Below are positions 37,117-48,043 of a stretch of DNA of 64,000 bases, in pieces. The stretch is from Candidatus Fermentithermobacillaceae bacterium (lineage in GTDB: Bacteria; Bacillota; Sulfobacillia; Fermentithermobacillales; DUSS01), in assembly GCA_020725645.1 (NCBI GenBank), contig DYEQ01000034.1:1-64000 (forward strand), read 5' to 3'. Under the pieces are notes generated by a model. That model searched no databases and was not told the DNA's origin. It was given only the letters and a program-made list of their open reading frames with translations. A program made the position numbers and the translations under genes. The first letter of the stretch is position 1, and each line of letters opens with the position of its first letter.

Positions 37117-38515
37117 ACGGAAGTCTCGAAGCGAAAGCGACCACGGACGAGCCCATAACCAGCGAAATCACGACCGCGGCGCCGAAGGCAAGTCCCACGT
37201 CAGCGAGAGCGGCCTTTAGGAACGGCGAAATGGGTAACTCGGACCCGATCCAGTCGAGAAATCTCAAGCACTCCGCCGGGACGAGCCCGATGGCCGAGCC
37301 GACCAGGAAAACCCAGAGCATGACGGAGTATACGTATACTGCGATTTGCCTGGACGTAGCTCCGACAACCCTCAATAGGCCGATTTTCCGCCTGGACTGC
37401 GAGATCATGATGTAAACGCTTCCACACACAATGGTTCCGGAAAGGGCGTAGGTCAGAACGAGCATGACGAGCTTGGTATCGGACAGGGCGACGGGCAGGG
37501 GCAAACCGGCGACCCGGATCTCGCCGAGTTCTGGGATCGTGAAAACGGCGTACCGGCCGTGTAGCGCATCCCGGACGGCCCGGGCTACCACCTTAACCAT
37601 GGCCATTTTGTCAACCCGGACGGCGAGCTGGTAACAAGCGAGTTCCCTCCACCCGGCCCTGACACACATGCTCCGAAATACCTGTTCAGTGACCATAATC
37701 TCGGGCCGGTCCCATTCGAAGGTCGGCGGACCTTCGGGGGCCGGCACTCGACCGCCAGTCGGGACTCCCCTTCCCCCTCCGGGAATCCCGGCCTCCCGTA
37801 GTCGCCTCGACATGTCGTACTGGCCCGAGCTTCTCAGAGTAAACTCAACGCACCTGGTCCAATCCACCTCCCCGGGGATTGCCCCCGGTGCGGGGAGAAC
37901 CAGTTGGAAACTTTCGCCCGCCCGGACTCCGGCGATGGCCTTCCCCCGGAAAACGGGAACGATGGCTTCTTCCTCACCCCGGTTCCACAACCGCCCGTCT
38001 GCGAGATACTCGGTCATCGAGTAAAGGTCCGTCTCGAACGCGGGATCTCTAGCTCTGAGGATGGCCTCGAACTTTCCTCGGGAAGTCTCCACGTAACACG
38101 GAAGGGAATAATAGGGGATCGTAGCGGTGACTCCGGGAATCCCCCGGATCTTCCCGGCGATCTCCTCTAGGCTCAGGGGAGCCCATTCGGGTGTCCCCGG
38201 GAAAGCTAGATAGCCCCGGGACGGGAGGTCGGGGAGGTAGTATTCGAGGTACGATTGCCAGGGACGGCCTTTCCACGGTCGCCACTCCATTTCCGGACCG
38301 GATCCCGGCGTCAGGAGGTCGATACCGGAGAAAATCAAAATCTCACCGCCGGCAAGAGCCCTCATCTCCGGAGCGAACCCCTGTGGGTACCCCGCGAGAA
38401 CAGCTCTATATCCCACCAGGGAAAACGCGGCAATAGCTACAGCAATCAACGCCGCCGTTACCCTGGTGGGATTCGCCCTGAGTTCCCTTACGGCTAGCAG
38501 CGGGAAATCCAGCAC
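37085..38515 (-). CDS. FtsX-like ABC transporter permease
   Basis: N-terminal TM, large extracytoplasmic domain, C-terminal TMs with KIGLLRVVGATSRQIAVYVYSVMLWVFLVGSAIG. Confidence 0.88.
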   Translation of the reverse strand: MLDFPLLAVRELRANPTRVTAALIAVAIAAFSLVGYRAVLAGYPQGFAPEMRALAGGEILIFSGIDLLTPGSGPEMEWRPWKGRPWQSYLEYYLPDLPSRGYLAFPGTPEWAPLSLEEIAGKIRGIPGVTATIPYYSLPCYVETSRGKFEAILRARDPAFETDLYSMTEYLADGRLWNRGEEEAIVPVFRGKAIAGVRAGESFQLVLPAPGAIPGEVDWTRCVEFTLRSSGQYDMSRRLREAGIPGGGRGVPTGGRVPAPEGPPTFEWDRPEIMVTEQVFRSMCVRAGWRELACYQLAVRVDKMAMVKVVARAVRDALHGRYAVFTIPELGEIRVAGLPLPVALSDTKLVMLVLTYALSGTIVCGSVYIMISQSRRKIGLLRVVGATSRQIAVYVYSVMLWVFLVGSAIGLVPAECLRFLDWIGSELPISPFLKAALADVGLAFGAAVVISLVMGSSVVAFASRLPCAEVLARGQV

Positions 38516-38771
38516 AAGCTCTCACCTACCTCCCCACTCTCACATCCCCTGGAGAGCTACAACCCGTTTGGACTGAGTATATGATGCAACAATGTGAGTC
38601 TCCTCCCTCGCGTTGCTGAAATCTAATGCGATTAAATGGCAGGCCTAATTGCTGGGTGCCGGGTATTGCTCAAGGTAATTTAAAATGGTAAACGGGTCAC
38701 GGTCCGACATCAAAGTTACCCACAGTGATGAAGCACCGAGAAACCGGTGCCGTCTCCAAAAGCCTCGAACG

Positions 38772-40751
38772 TCATCGCATATTCGTCCGCAGCCAGTTAC
38801 CGCGTTCCTGCATCACCCGGTAGAGGGGGTCGCCCTCTTCTTCCATGAAAGTCGCGTATGCATGGCATGCCCAGGACTCAAGAGAAGGAGCTCCGTGCTC
38901 CTGGGCAATCCGTATCGCCCTCGTAAACAGGTCTCGCGCCTTCGTCTTGAGCCCGCGGGCCGAGAAAACCTCCGCCTGCGCGATCAGTGCCAGAACGAGA
39001 CCTTTAACCATCTTGGTTCGTTCGAACAGGGTGAGGGCGGTTTCCAACTCGGGAACGAGCTCAGCCAAATCCCTCGATCTATGCAGCAGAATAAGCGACC
39101 TTACTGCCCCGGCCACAGCCATCCCCAGGAACTCGGCGTCGTCGAGCTTTCGGGCAAGCTTCCGGGCCTCTCCGAACTGTTCCAAGGCTAGAGAGGCCTT
39201 TCTCTGCATGAGGAAAACCCGCCCGAGCTCCAGCCGCGCCCGCAAGCCAGGTTTCCGGTCCCCCTTTTCCGAAAGAGCCAGGACCCGGGTCAAATTGGTT
39301 TTAGCATCGTCAAGCCTGCCTTTCTCGATAGAGAGCATTCCGAGACCGAGAAGGGCTCGCTGGAGACCGCTGGAGTAGTCGATGGTTCTGGAGAGGTCTA
39401 AAGCTCTTTCCAGCTCCGCCTTTGCCCGACCGAGATGCCCGCGCTCCAAAAGGATCTCCCCCAGGGTGCACCTGAGTCTCGCCTCTTCCTCCCCCGTCTT
39501 CGCAAGTTCCAAGGCTTCCTCAATGGCCTTTTGAGCTTGTTCCCATCTGCCCGATCTGGCTTCCACAACCGCTAGGAACTCTAGAGCCAGGACTGTTTCG
39601 GCAACTTTGCCCAGGGACCGCCATATTCCCAGGGCTTTTAGCTGGCTTTCGCGAGCCTGCACCAGTTCTCCCAGTTCCAGGCAGCACGTAGCAAGCATCC
39701 CGTGGCAGTACGCCTTTTCAGAAGGGGGTGCTTCGAGAAGGCGCAAAAGCCCGAGTTCCACTTCAAGGAAGCCCCGCACTCTCGACCATTGCCGGCCCTC
39801 AACCGATTGCTCCCAAGCTTTCCGGTAGTACTCCCGTGCCCGTTCGAGCTCGCCTGCGCTGAGAAACAGGGCCCCGATGTAACTCGAAAGGTCGTCTCGG
39901 ACGAGGTCTTTCAAGGCTCTAGCTAGTGACGAAGCAAGCTGCCTGAGACGTCCGGTAGAAAGATGCTTCCGGATCCGCCACCAAAACTCGTCCTCGTTGA
40001 CAACGGCCATAAGACCTCCTTCTCCGTCTTTTGTAAGAAGGGCAAGCCCGTTCTCTTGAAACCACTCAAGCCCCGCGATCACCCTCCCCACCGGCCATCG
40101 CAAAGCATCGACCAGCACGTCAACGGGAACGCCTCCGGGAATCTCCATGGTGAAGCTCAGCGCCCCCGCGAGGGTCCGCAAATCCTCATCGACCGGGACA
40201 TTTTTTGATCGCTCCACCGCATCCTGCAGGAATTCTACCGGCACGGTCCCCACCAGGTCAGCCCCCGAAACACCCGGCGCCGCCGCCTTTGCCCGCAACC
40301 GGGAGGCCCTCACCTTGTTCCAGTCTTCCAGAGTGCCACGGATGACAGCTCCTAGTCTCTCTAGCTCCTGCTCGGAGAGCGCGTTCAACCGCCTGTACAG
40401 GGAACTTTTGAATGCGAGATCATCGACCCCAAGGGCGAGAAGGAGGTCGTCGACGGCCAGGATAGCTTCGGGGACTCCCGAAGATGCCAGCTGCGAAACA
40501 GCTTCTCCGGGGCATATCAGGAGTTCCTCCTCTAAGTCCGCGTCCTCTCTCAAAAGCTGCCATACGCTCACTCCAAGAGCTAGGGCGATGGCGTCTTTGT
40601 GGAAGTCTGAGAGGTTTTCGCGCTCGCCCGACAGTATTAAGGACAGGTACGAGGGGCTGAGGCCCACCATCGAAGCGAGCTCTTTAACCTTTATACCCCT
40701 TTTGTCCATGAGTTTCTTGACGTTTTCCCGGAAGAGCTCGGCTGATTTCAT
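38772..40751 (-). CDS. XRE-type HTH regulator with long TPR-like C-terminal region
   Basis: N-terminal ENVKKLMDKRGIKVKELASMVGLSPSYLSLILSGERENLS HTH; many helical repeat segments; ATG at 40751 preceded by GGAGGG. Confidence 0.85.
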   Translation of the reverse strand: MKSAELFRENVKKLMDKRGIKVKELASMVGLSPSYLSLILSGERENLSDFHKDAIALALGVSVWQLLREDADLEEELLICPGEAVSQLASSGVPEAILAVDDLLLALGVDDLAFKSSLYRRLNALSEQELERLGAVIRGTLEDWNKVRASRLRAKAAAPGVSGADLVGTVPVEFLQDAVERSKNVPVDEDLRTLAGALSFTMEIPGGVPVDVLVDALRWPVGRVIAGLEWFQENGLALLTKDGEGGLMAVVNEDEFWWRIRKHLSTGRLRQLASSLARALKDLVRDDLSSYIGALFLSAGELERAREYYRKAWEQSVEGRQWSRVRGFLEVELGLLRLLEAPPSEKAYCHGMLATCCLELGELVQARESQLKALGIWRSLGKVAETVLALEFLAVVEARSGRWEQAQKAIEEALELAKTGEEEARLRCTLGEILLERGHLGRAKAELERALDLSRTIDYSSGLQRALLGLGMLSIEKGRLDDAKTNLTRVLALSEKGDRKPGLRARLELGRVFLMQRKASLALEQFGEARKLARKLDDAEFLGMAVAGAVRSLILLHRSRDLAELVPELETALTLFERTKMVKGLVLALIAQAEVFSARGLKTKARDLFTRAIRIAQEHGAPSLESWACHAYATFMEEEGDPLYRVMQERGNWLRTNMR

Positions 40752-40952
40752 TTCTTGCCCTCCGTGCCCCGGCTCGAGCCTGAACACCGGCCGGTGCTCC
40801 AGATTTCGTCTTCATCGCCTCGATATCCTGTCTTTTGGATGTCTGGTAGCTTCCGTTGTCAGGAGAAATCTCCCGTGATAGACTCGGGAAAACGAGATGC
40901 TGTTCGTGTGACGGCGCTCCTCTTACAGCTATCCTCGGGAGGTTTGATATAG

Positions 40953-42410
<1,458 letters not shown>

Positions 42411-42590
42411 GGCGCCCAACGAGCACTCAACCTTCGCCCGGTGAATCTAGGGGTTTGCGGCCTGACTCTTCCGTCACGCCGTTGTGTCCGGCGCCGGATG
42501 TGACGCCACCAGGCCACAGTATTCCTGAGGACAGACATCTTTCACCCCGCGCCGGAACGGCCCCTTGTAAACCTGTACCTAAGGCTCCCA

Positions 42591-43970
42591 TCAACGCGTG
42601 GGGGAGCTTTCCGGCGACGCCCCGGAACTTGCATCGACGGTGGGTCGACCGGGGGCACCCGGAGGAAGATGCTCCACACCCCGGGTGTACCGGTTCCCCG
42701 CGTTCCAGAGAAGCCATGTATTGATGCCATGTTCGTACGTAGCTTTGATCTGCGCCTCGACCTCGCCGGGCCCGTACTGGATATTGAGGCTGAAGTCCTG
42801 AAGCCATGGTCTTATCTTGGCCCGGCGACCTTCCGAACGCCTCAACGCGTCGGCCAAAGCTCGCTTTACCACTTCGTAAGGGTGAGCTTCCGGCACTTCA
42901 AACCCGTAGATCCCGCTGTTGTAGTAATGTGATGGGTACACCATGGGTGAGACGAAATCGACCACGTCACATATCTCTTCGAACTTCTGTCCTATCCCCA
43001 TATCATCCTCGGCCAGCGTAGTAAACCCGAAGACATCGGCGGAGAGGAGAACGGGATTATTCCCTTCCTTCAGGGTCTCATCGATGTATTTCAAAAAAGC
43101 TTTAATGCAGGCCGTTCTCGAACCCAACCCCCGTTCGTCCGGCATGATGGCGCCCCCTGCCGTCTTGGGGAGGTTGTCCGGGAACCTAACGTAATCCAGC
43201 TGTATTTCGTGAAATCCCATGTCCTTAGCCCAGAGGCAGACGTTCCTTATGTGTTCCCAGTTTCTCATGTCATAAGGATTAAGCCATACCATCCCCCCTC
43301 TGTCCCTCCACAGGGCCCCGCCGGGATAGCGTATGGCCCGCTGGGGCTCGAGATTGGCCAGATAGGGGTCCTGGAAAGCGACAACCCTGGCGATGAGATA
43401 GTATCCGTTTTCTCTCAATAGCCGGATAAGAGCTTTAAAGTGCGTGTAGTTGTGATGACGCCCCGGCACCCCTTCCGGAGGTGCGCAAGGAAGGTATCCG
43501 GCGTTATCTTTTACGTCGATGACCAACGCGTCAAGCCCGGAGTCGTCTAGAAACCTGATCAGGGGTAGGAAAAACTGGGGGTTGCCGGCCGTCCGCATGG
43601 TCACGTACAAGCCCCGGGCCTCGAGTCCCCGGTTCATCAGGTCCTTAAGTGCTTGAGCTCTGACTTCTTCCGGACTCGGCTTGTTCCCGGTACCAGCTTT
43701 TTCCCCGTTCCCCGAGGGCTCCTGCGAAATAGGTGGGGCCTCTTGCGGTTTGGGGGAAGATTCCCGGTACGTCCCAGGATATTGAGCGTCCGGCAGATCC
43801 GGGCGTTCGCGCCCCACGGGAACGGTCACGGCCAGCATCACCGGCAGTAGGAGGTACAGAGCGACGATGCTCAGGCGACCAAACCTGTTAGAAACCGGGC
43901 GACAGTCCGTCGGAGAACCCGTTTCCCCGGGCGGTTTCGTCCTTTTAGCCGACTCGGGATATTCGAACAA
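42591..43970 (-). CDS. Putative glycoside hydrolase (DUF4015-like)
   Basis: GLYVTMRTAGNPQFFLPLIRFLDDSGLDALVIDVKDNAGYLPC; MGFHEIQLDYVRFPD; MVYPSHYYNSGIYG. Confidence 0.88.
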   Translation of the reverse strand: MFEYPESAKRTKPPGETGSPTDCRPVSNRFGRLSIVALYLLLPVMLAVTVPVGRERPDLPDAQYPGTYRESSPKPQEAPPISQEPSGNGEKAGTGNKPSPEEVRAQALKDLMNRGLEARGLYVTMRTAGNPQFFLPLIRFLDDSGLDALVIDVKDNAGYLPCAPPEGVPGRHHNYTHFKALIRLLRENGYYLIARVVAFQDPYLANLEPQRAIRYPGGALWRDRGGMVWLNPYDMRNWEHIRNVCLWAKDMGFHEIQLDYVRFPDNLPKTAGGAIMPDERGLGSRTACIKAFLKYIDETLKEGNNPVLLSADVFGFTTLAEDDMGIGQKFEEICDVVDFVSPMVYPSHYYNSGIYGFEVPEAHPYEVVKRALADALRRSEGRRAKIRPWLQDFSLNIQYGPGEVEAQIKATYEHGINTWLLWNAGNRYTRGVEHLPPGAPGRPTVDASSGASPESSPTR

Positions 43971-44061
43971 AGTAGCGACCTCCGGTCCAAGTGAGAGTAG
44001 TTTCCCACATTCTTCGTGTTAGACTGGGATTTACCCTTCTTTGTTCCCGGAGGTCGTACCT

Positions 44062-44541
44062 CTATTTCGGGCCTGTCGAATCATACCTGAGAGCTACCGA
44101 TATCTCCAGGTAACCGAGCCTCAATTCCAGGGGTATCACCAACCTTTGGATGTCCAGGGTGGAGATGACCACTCCCCGTCCGGCGATTATCGACGGCGGG
44201 CTCAACCGGCAGCGGAACCCCTCTTCCTCTAAACCGGAAGCAGCTCTTCCGGTGATGATGTTCCCCATCTCAGCGATGGCCGACTCAGCCAGGGCATCGA
44301 AAACCGGCACCGGTTCCCCTATCAATACCGAGGCGATGCTCTTCGCGGTCCTCTCGGACATCGAATACAGTACAACACCCTCGGCGTCGCCCGTCACCCC
44401 TATGGCGACGTTCACCTCTCCGCTCGTGCACTTGGACGAATCGAGCCTGAGCTGACCTCTCGTGACCTCCATGTTCAAATGTTCCTCGAGGAAGCTGTAC
44501 GCAGCTTTCAGGAACGGGTTTACTATTTCAGCTTTCAGCAT
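44062..44541 (-). CDS. CheX-like chemotaxis protein
   Basis: MLKAEIVNPFLKAAYSFLEEHLNMEVTRGQLRLD...VAIGVTGDAEGVVLYSMSERTAKSIASVLIGEP...ALAESAIAEMGNIITGRA. Confidence 0.88.
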   Translation of the reverse strand: MLKAEIVNPFLKAAYSFLEEHLNMEVTRGQLRLDSSKCTSGEVNVAIGVTGDAEGVVLYSMSERTAKSIASVLIGEPVPVFDALAESAIAEMGNIITGRAASGLEEEGFRCRLSPPSIIAGRGVVISTLDIQRLVIPLELRLGYLEISVALRYDSTGPK

Positions 44542-44545
44542 TCCA

Positions 44546-45415
44546 TCATCCTCCTCGATGTTTCAGCCCTTTAGAAGAACCCCAGGGGCCCGGGTCATCC
44601 GGCATCCTCCGGTAGAATAGGGGATATTCCTGCTTCAGACCATAAGCACCTGGGGAGAAGATCGCTTCGGTTGCGCCGGTGAAGAGAAAACCTCCCGGCC
44701 TCAGTGAGGAAGAGAGCCCCCGTAAAACCCTTTCTTTCCCCTGGTCTTTAAAGTATATAATCACGTTCCGGCAGATCACGAGATCGAAACCGGTTGGATA
44801 TTCCTCGCGGAGTAAATCGTGGTGCCGGAAGGAAACCAAGCTCTTTACGGCGGGCGACACCTCCCAGACGTCGCCGGCCCGGATAAAAAACCTGTCCTTC
44901 ATATCCGCGGGAACACCCGCGAGCTCACTGTCGGTGTAACGACCGGTCCGGGCCTTCTCGAGGCTCTTTCGATCGATGTCGGTGGCCAGGATCCTGTGAT
45001 ACCTTTCGGGATAAGCGTCCGCCAGGAGTAAAGCCAGAGAGTAGGGTTCATGACCCCCCGAACACCCTGCGCTCCACGCATTCACCCCTGCGTGCGCCGG
45101 GAGGGCTTTTACGATTTCAGGCAAAACTCTCTCCCTGAGAGTTCCCCAGTGCTCTGGGTTTCTGAAAAACTCGGAAACGTTGATCGTCAGAAAATCCAGG
45201 ATTTCTCTAAGCTTTGTCGGATCCCGCTGGATAAGCATTCCATAAGCGAAGAAATCGGGCAAGCCCCTTCTGCGCCTGAAGGCGTCGAGCCTCCTGTGCA
45301 TCTGCTGGTCCTTGTAATCCGCGAGGTCGATCCCGGAAAGCTCTTTGAGCTTCCGCCGGAAATACGCGTAGTCCTGCCCGTATTGGCCGATATCATCTTC
45401 TAAGGGCTTGCTCAC
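44546..45415 (-). CDS. cheR: Chemotaxis protein methyltransferase CheR
   Basis: FFRNPEHWGTLRERVLPEIVK; WSAGCSGGHEPYSLALLLAD; FDLVICRNVIIYF. Confidence 0.95.
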   Translation of the reverse strand: MSKPLEDDIGQYGQDYAYFRRKLKELSGIDLADYKDQQMHRRLDAFRRRRGLPDFFAYGMLIQRDPTKLREILDFLTINVSEFFRNPEHWGTLRERVLPEIVKALPAHAGVNAWSAGCSGGHEPYSLALLLADAYPERYHRILATDIDRKSLEKARTGRYTDSELAGVPADMKDRFFIRAGDVWEVSPAVKSLVSFRHHDLLREEYPTGFDLVICRNVIIYFKDQGKERVLRGLSSSLRPGGFLFTGATEAIFSPGAYGLKQEYPLFYRRMPDDPGPWGSSKGLKHRGG

Positions 45416-46437
45416 CGGCTTTCCAACTCCTTTACCAGAGCGTTAATGGTGGGCGCCATCTGTTCGATGGGCAGCACCACATCGGCGGAGCCGAGCTCCA
45501 CCGTAGCCCTGGGCATGCCCCACACTACCGAGGTGCTTTCGTCCTGTACCAGAACCCTGGCCCCCGCCTTCTTGGCGGCCCTGGCGCCCCTCGCTCCATC
45601 AAACCCCATGCCCGTCAGGATCGCTATGATAAGCTTTGGACCCCAGAATCTGGATGCGTCTTCTATGGCCACATCCACCGACGGCCTTACGCCGTGAACC
45701 GGGCTCCCCTCGTCGAGAAATACTGCTGTCGGCGACGAAAGCCTCAGATGGTAACCACCTTTGGCCACGATGACCTTGCCCTTTTCCAACTCCTGTCCGT
45801 CGAAAGCTTCCTCCACCCGCAATTTGGATACCGAGTCCAGCCTGCGAGCCAGGGACGACGTGAACCCCGCCGGCATATGCTGAACGATTATGCCTGATAC
45901 TCCGGGGTCGATTCCCACCATGATTTCCTCGAGGGCCTGGGGACCACCGGTAGACGCTCCGAGCAGGACAAGGGATTGGGGCGGCTCGGCGGACGGCGAC
46001 TTTGCCTCCCTCGTTTCCCTCACTTTACCCATTCTAACCCGGGCATGGGCCACAGCCAGGGTCTTCGATACGAGTTCTTCGGAAACCTTGGATAGAGAGA
46101 GGGGCCCTCCGTCGGGCTTGGGCAGGAAGTCCACCGCCCCCAGGGATAAAGCTTCTATTGTGGTCCGGGCTCCCTTCTGAGTGCGAGACGAGAACATTAG
46201 AACTGGAGTGGGATGGCGCTTCATTATCTGTTTAAGAGCTTCGAGCCCCGACATCCGGGGCATTTCCACGTCCAGTATTACGACATCCGGATCGAGTTCC
46301 AGGACCTTTTCCACGGCCTGGACGCCGTCGGTCGCCTCTCCGACGACGGAAAACCTTGCGTCGCCTTCGAAGCTCTTCTTCACGATATGTCTCGCGAGAA
46401 ATGAATCGTCGCAGACCAGAACCCTCACCGGTTTCAT
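45412..46437 (-). CDS. cheB: Chemotaxis response regulator methylesterase CheB
   Basis: Receiver domain VLVCDDSFLARHIV...DVVILDVEMPRMSGLEAL; catalytic domain LLGASTGGPQALEEI; VQHMPAGFTSSLARRLD. Confidence 0.96.
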   Translation of the reverse strand: MKPVRVLVCDDSFLARHIVKKSFEGDARFSVVGEATDGVQAVEKVLELDPDVVILDVEMPRMSGLEALKQIMKRHPTPVLMFSSRTQKGARTTIEALSLGAVDFLPKPDGGPLSLSKVSEELVSKTLAVAHARVRMGKVRETREAKSPSAEPPQSLVLLGASTGGPQALEEIMVGIDPGVSGIIVQHMPAGFTSSLARRLDSVSKLRVEEAFDGQELEKGKVIVAKGGYHLRLSSPTAVFLDEGSPVHGVRPSVDVAIEDASRFWGPKLIIAILTGMGFDGARGARAAKKAGARVLVQDESTSVVWGMPRATVELGSADVVLPIEQMAPTINALVKELESR

Positions 46438-46458
46438 GCGGTTTTCTCCGCTCCTTCG

Positions 46459-46821
46459 CTAGGACTCAATCTGCTTCTTTACCGCCGCCAAAAGCTGTTC
46501 TGGCTCAAACGGTTTGAGCACGAAATCCTTGGCACCCGATTTGATGGCCTCCAGCACCATACTTCGCTGTCCGAGCGCAGTACACATTATCACCCGCGCC
46601 TCGGGGTGGTCCGCGAGGATCTTTTTGAGAACTGCTATTCCGTCCATCCCGGGCATCGTTATATCCATGAGGACCACGTCCGGTCGTTCTTTGGCATACC
46701 TTTCCAGAGCTTCTTCGCCGTTGGAGGCCTCTACCACGCTATAGCCCTCGTCGGTGAGGAGCTTTGACGCTTTGGTCCGCATGAACACGGCATCGTCGAC
46801 AACCAAGACCTTGGGCATCAT
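46459..46821 (-). CDS. cheY: Response regulator CheY
   Basis: VLVVDDAVFMRTKASKLLTDEGY...PDVVLMDITMPGMDGIAVLKKI; KPFEPEQLL. Confidence 0.95.
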   Translation of the reverse strand: MMPKVLVVDDAVFMRTKASKLLTDEGYSVVEASNGEEALERYAKERPDVVLMDITMPGMDGIAVLKKILADHPEARVIMCTALGQRSMVLEAIKSGAKDFVLKPFEPEQLLAAVKKQIES

Positions 46822-46918
46822 CGATCACCTCGAATGCTTTAATCGATCTTCGCTCCGTCTACTCGTTGGACTCTTTTATTTGAATTGCAAGGGTGAGGCA
46901 CCCGGCGCTCCAGAGGAG

Positions 46919-47461
46919 CTATATCTCCTTTTTGACCCCGAACGCCGTCGCCACCGTCGTCCTACCGGTCCGGATCTCCAGTCGCATCGTCCTGCCGCAG
47001 TTTCCCCCGACGTCCGAACCCACGATCGGGATGGAATGCTTTTGGAGGATTTCCACCACTGCACTGACGTTTTGAGCTCCGATGTCCGGCATTTCCCTGA
47101 ACAGCCCGGGAAATAGACTCGCACCCCCTGCCATCCGCGCCACGAGTCTCTTCCGGCTCGCCCCCTTTCGTTCCATTCTCTCGATGAGAAGAGGTACGCC
47201 TATGTCCGCAAACCGGGGTGCCTCCTCAAGCCGGGAAATTTCGCGCCCGTTGGAGGAAGGGAGAAAAACGTGGGCCATCCCTCCGATCCGCTCCACCGGA
47301 TCCCACAATGTCAGCCCTACGCAGGATCCTAGGGAGTACGCAACCAGAAGATCCTCCGGTCTATCCGACCAAGCTATTTGTCCGAGCTTGACTACGATTA
47401 CGTTCTGCTTGACTTCCGCCATCGTCCCTTGCCTCTTTGCCTCGGATTTGACTAGCTTCAT
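46919..47461 (-). CDS. cheD: Chemoreceptor glutamine deamidase CheD
   Basis: AYSLGSCVGLTLWDPVERIGGMAHVFLPSS; IGAQNVSAVVEILQKHSIPIVGSDVGGNCGRTMRLEIRTG. Confidence 0.95.
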   Translation of the reverse strand: MKLVKSEAKRQGTMAEVKQNVIVVKLGQIAWSDRPEDLLVAYSLGSCVGLTLWDPVERIGGMAHVFLPSSNGREISRLEEAPRFADIGVPLLIERMERKGASRKRLVARMAGGASLFPGLFREMPDIGAQNVSAVVEILQKHSIPIVGSDVGGNCGRTMRLEIRTGRTTVATAFGVKKEI

Positions 47462-48009
47462 TCAGGAAGGAATATCATTTCCGCTCCGGCATCCGTCTGT
47501 CCCAGCTTCATCCTCACATCCACTACGGGGACTTTCTCCGACAAAACCGTTCCGGAAACCAGAGCTGCCTCGAGGATGGCCCCCGCCATATCCCGAACGA
47601 TACAGGGCGGTGAGGGTCTGAGAGTGCTTTCCGTCCCGTCCGCGATGGCGTTCAAGGCAGCGGAGCCGAGGATGTTTGATACCTCGCTTACGACCGATTC
47701 CAGAAGATCTTCCGTCTCCTCCTCTTTGAGCTCGGCGCAGAACTCCGGAGCGAGGGCGCGGGCGAGGTCTTTGGCGTTATCGGGACGGTACAGGATCAAG
47801 ATCTGCCCCCGGCAGTCTCCGGAAAACCGGATGTACGACGCAAGGACTACCGAGTCAGGCGCCCCTGCCAGAAAGGGGACCTCGCTCAAGCTCATCTCGG
47901 ATCTTTTGACCGACGTCACCTCTACGTCCTTTCCGGTCAGGGTGCCCAGGGTTTTCCTCGCCGACTCAAGACCCTCGCCGATATGCCTTATGACATCATC
48001 ATAGTTCAC
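47458..48009 (-). CDS. CheC-like chemotaxis phosphatase
   Basis: LLESVVSEVSNILGSAALNAIADGTESTLRPSPP. Confidence 0.88.
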   Translation of the reverse strand: MNYDDVIRHIGEGLESARKTLGTLTGKDVEVTSVKRSEMSLSEVPFLAGAPDSVVLASYIRFSGDCRGQILILYRPDNAKDLARALAPEFCAELKEEETEDLLESVVSEVSNILGSAALNAIADGTESTLRPSPPCIVRDMAGAILEAALVSGTVLSEKVPVVDVRMKLGQTDAGAEMIFLPE

Positions 48010-48043
48010 TTCGTTCTCACGCCCCCCTCCCGGCCGGGTCGGG

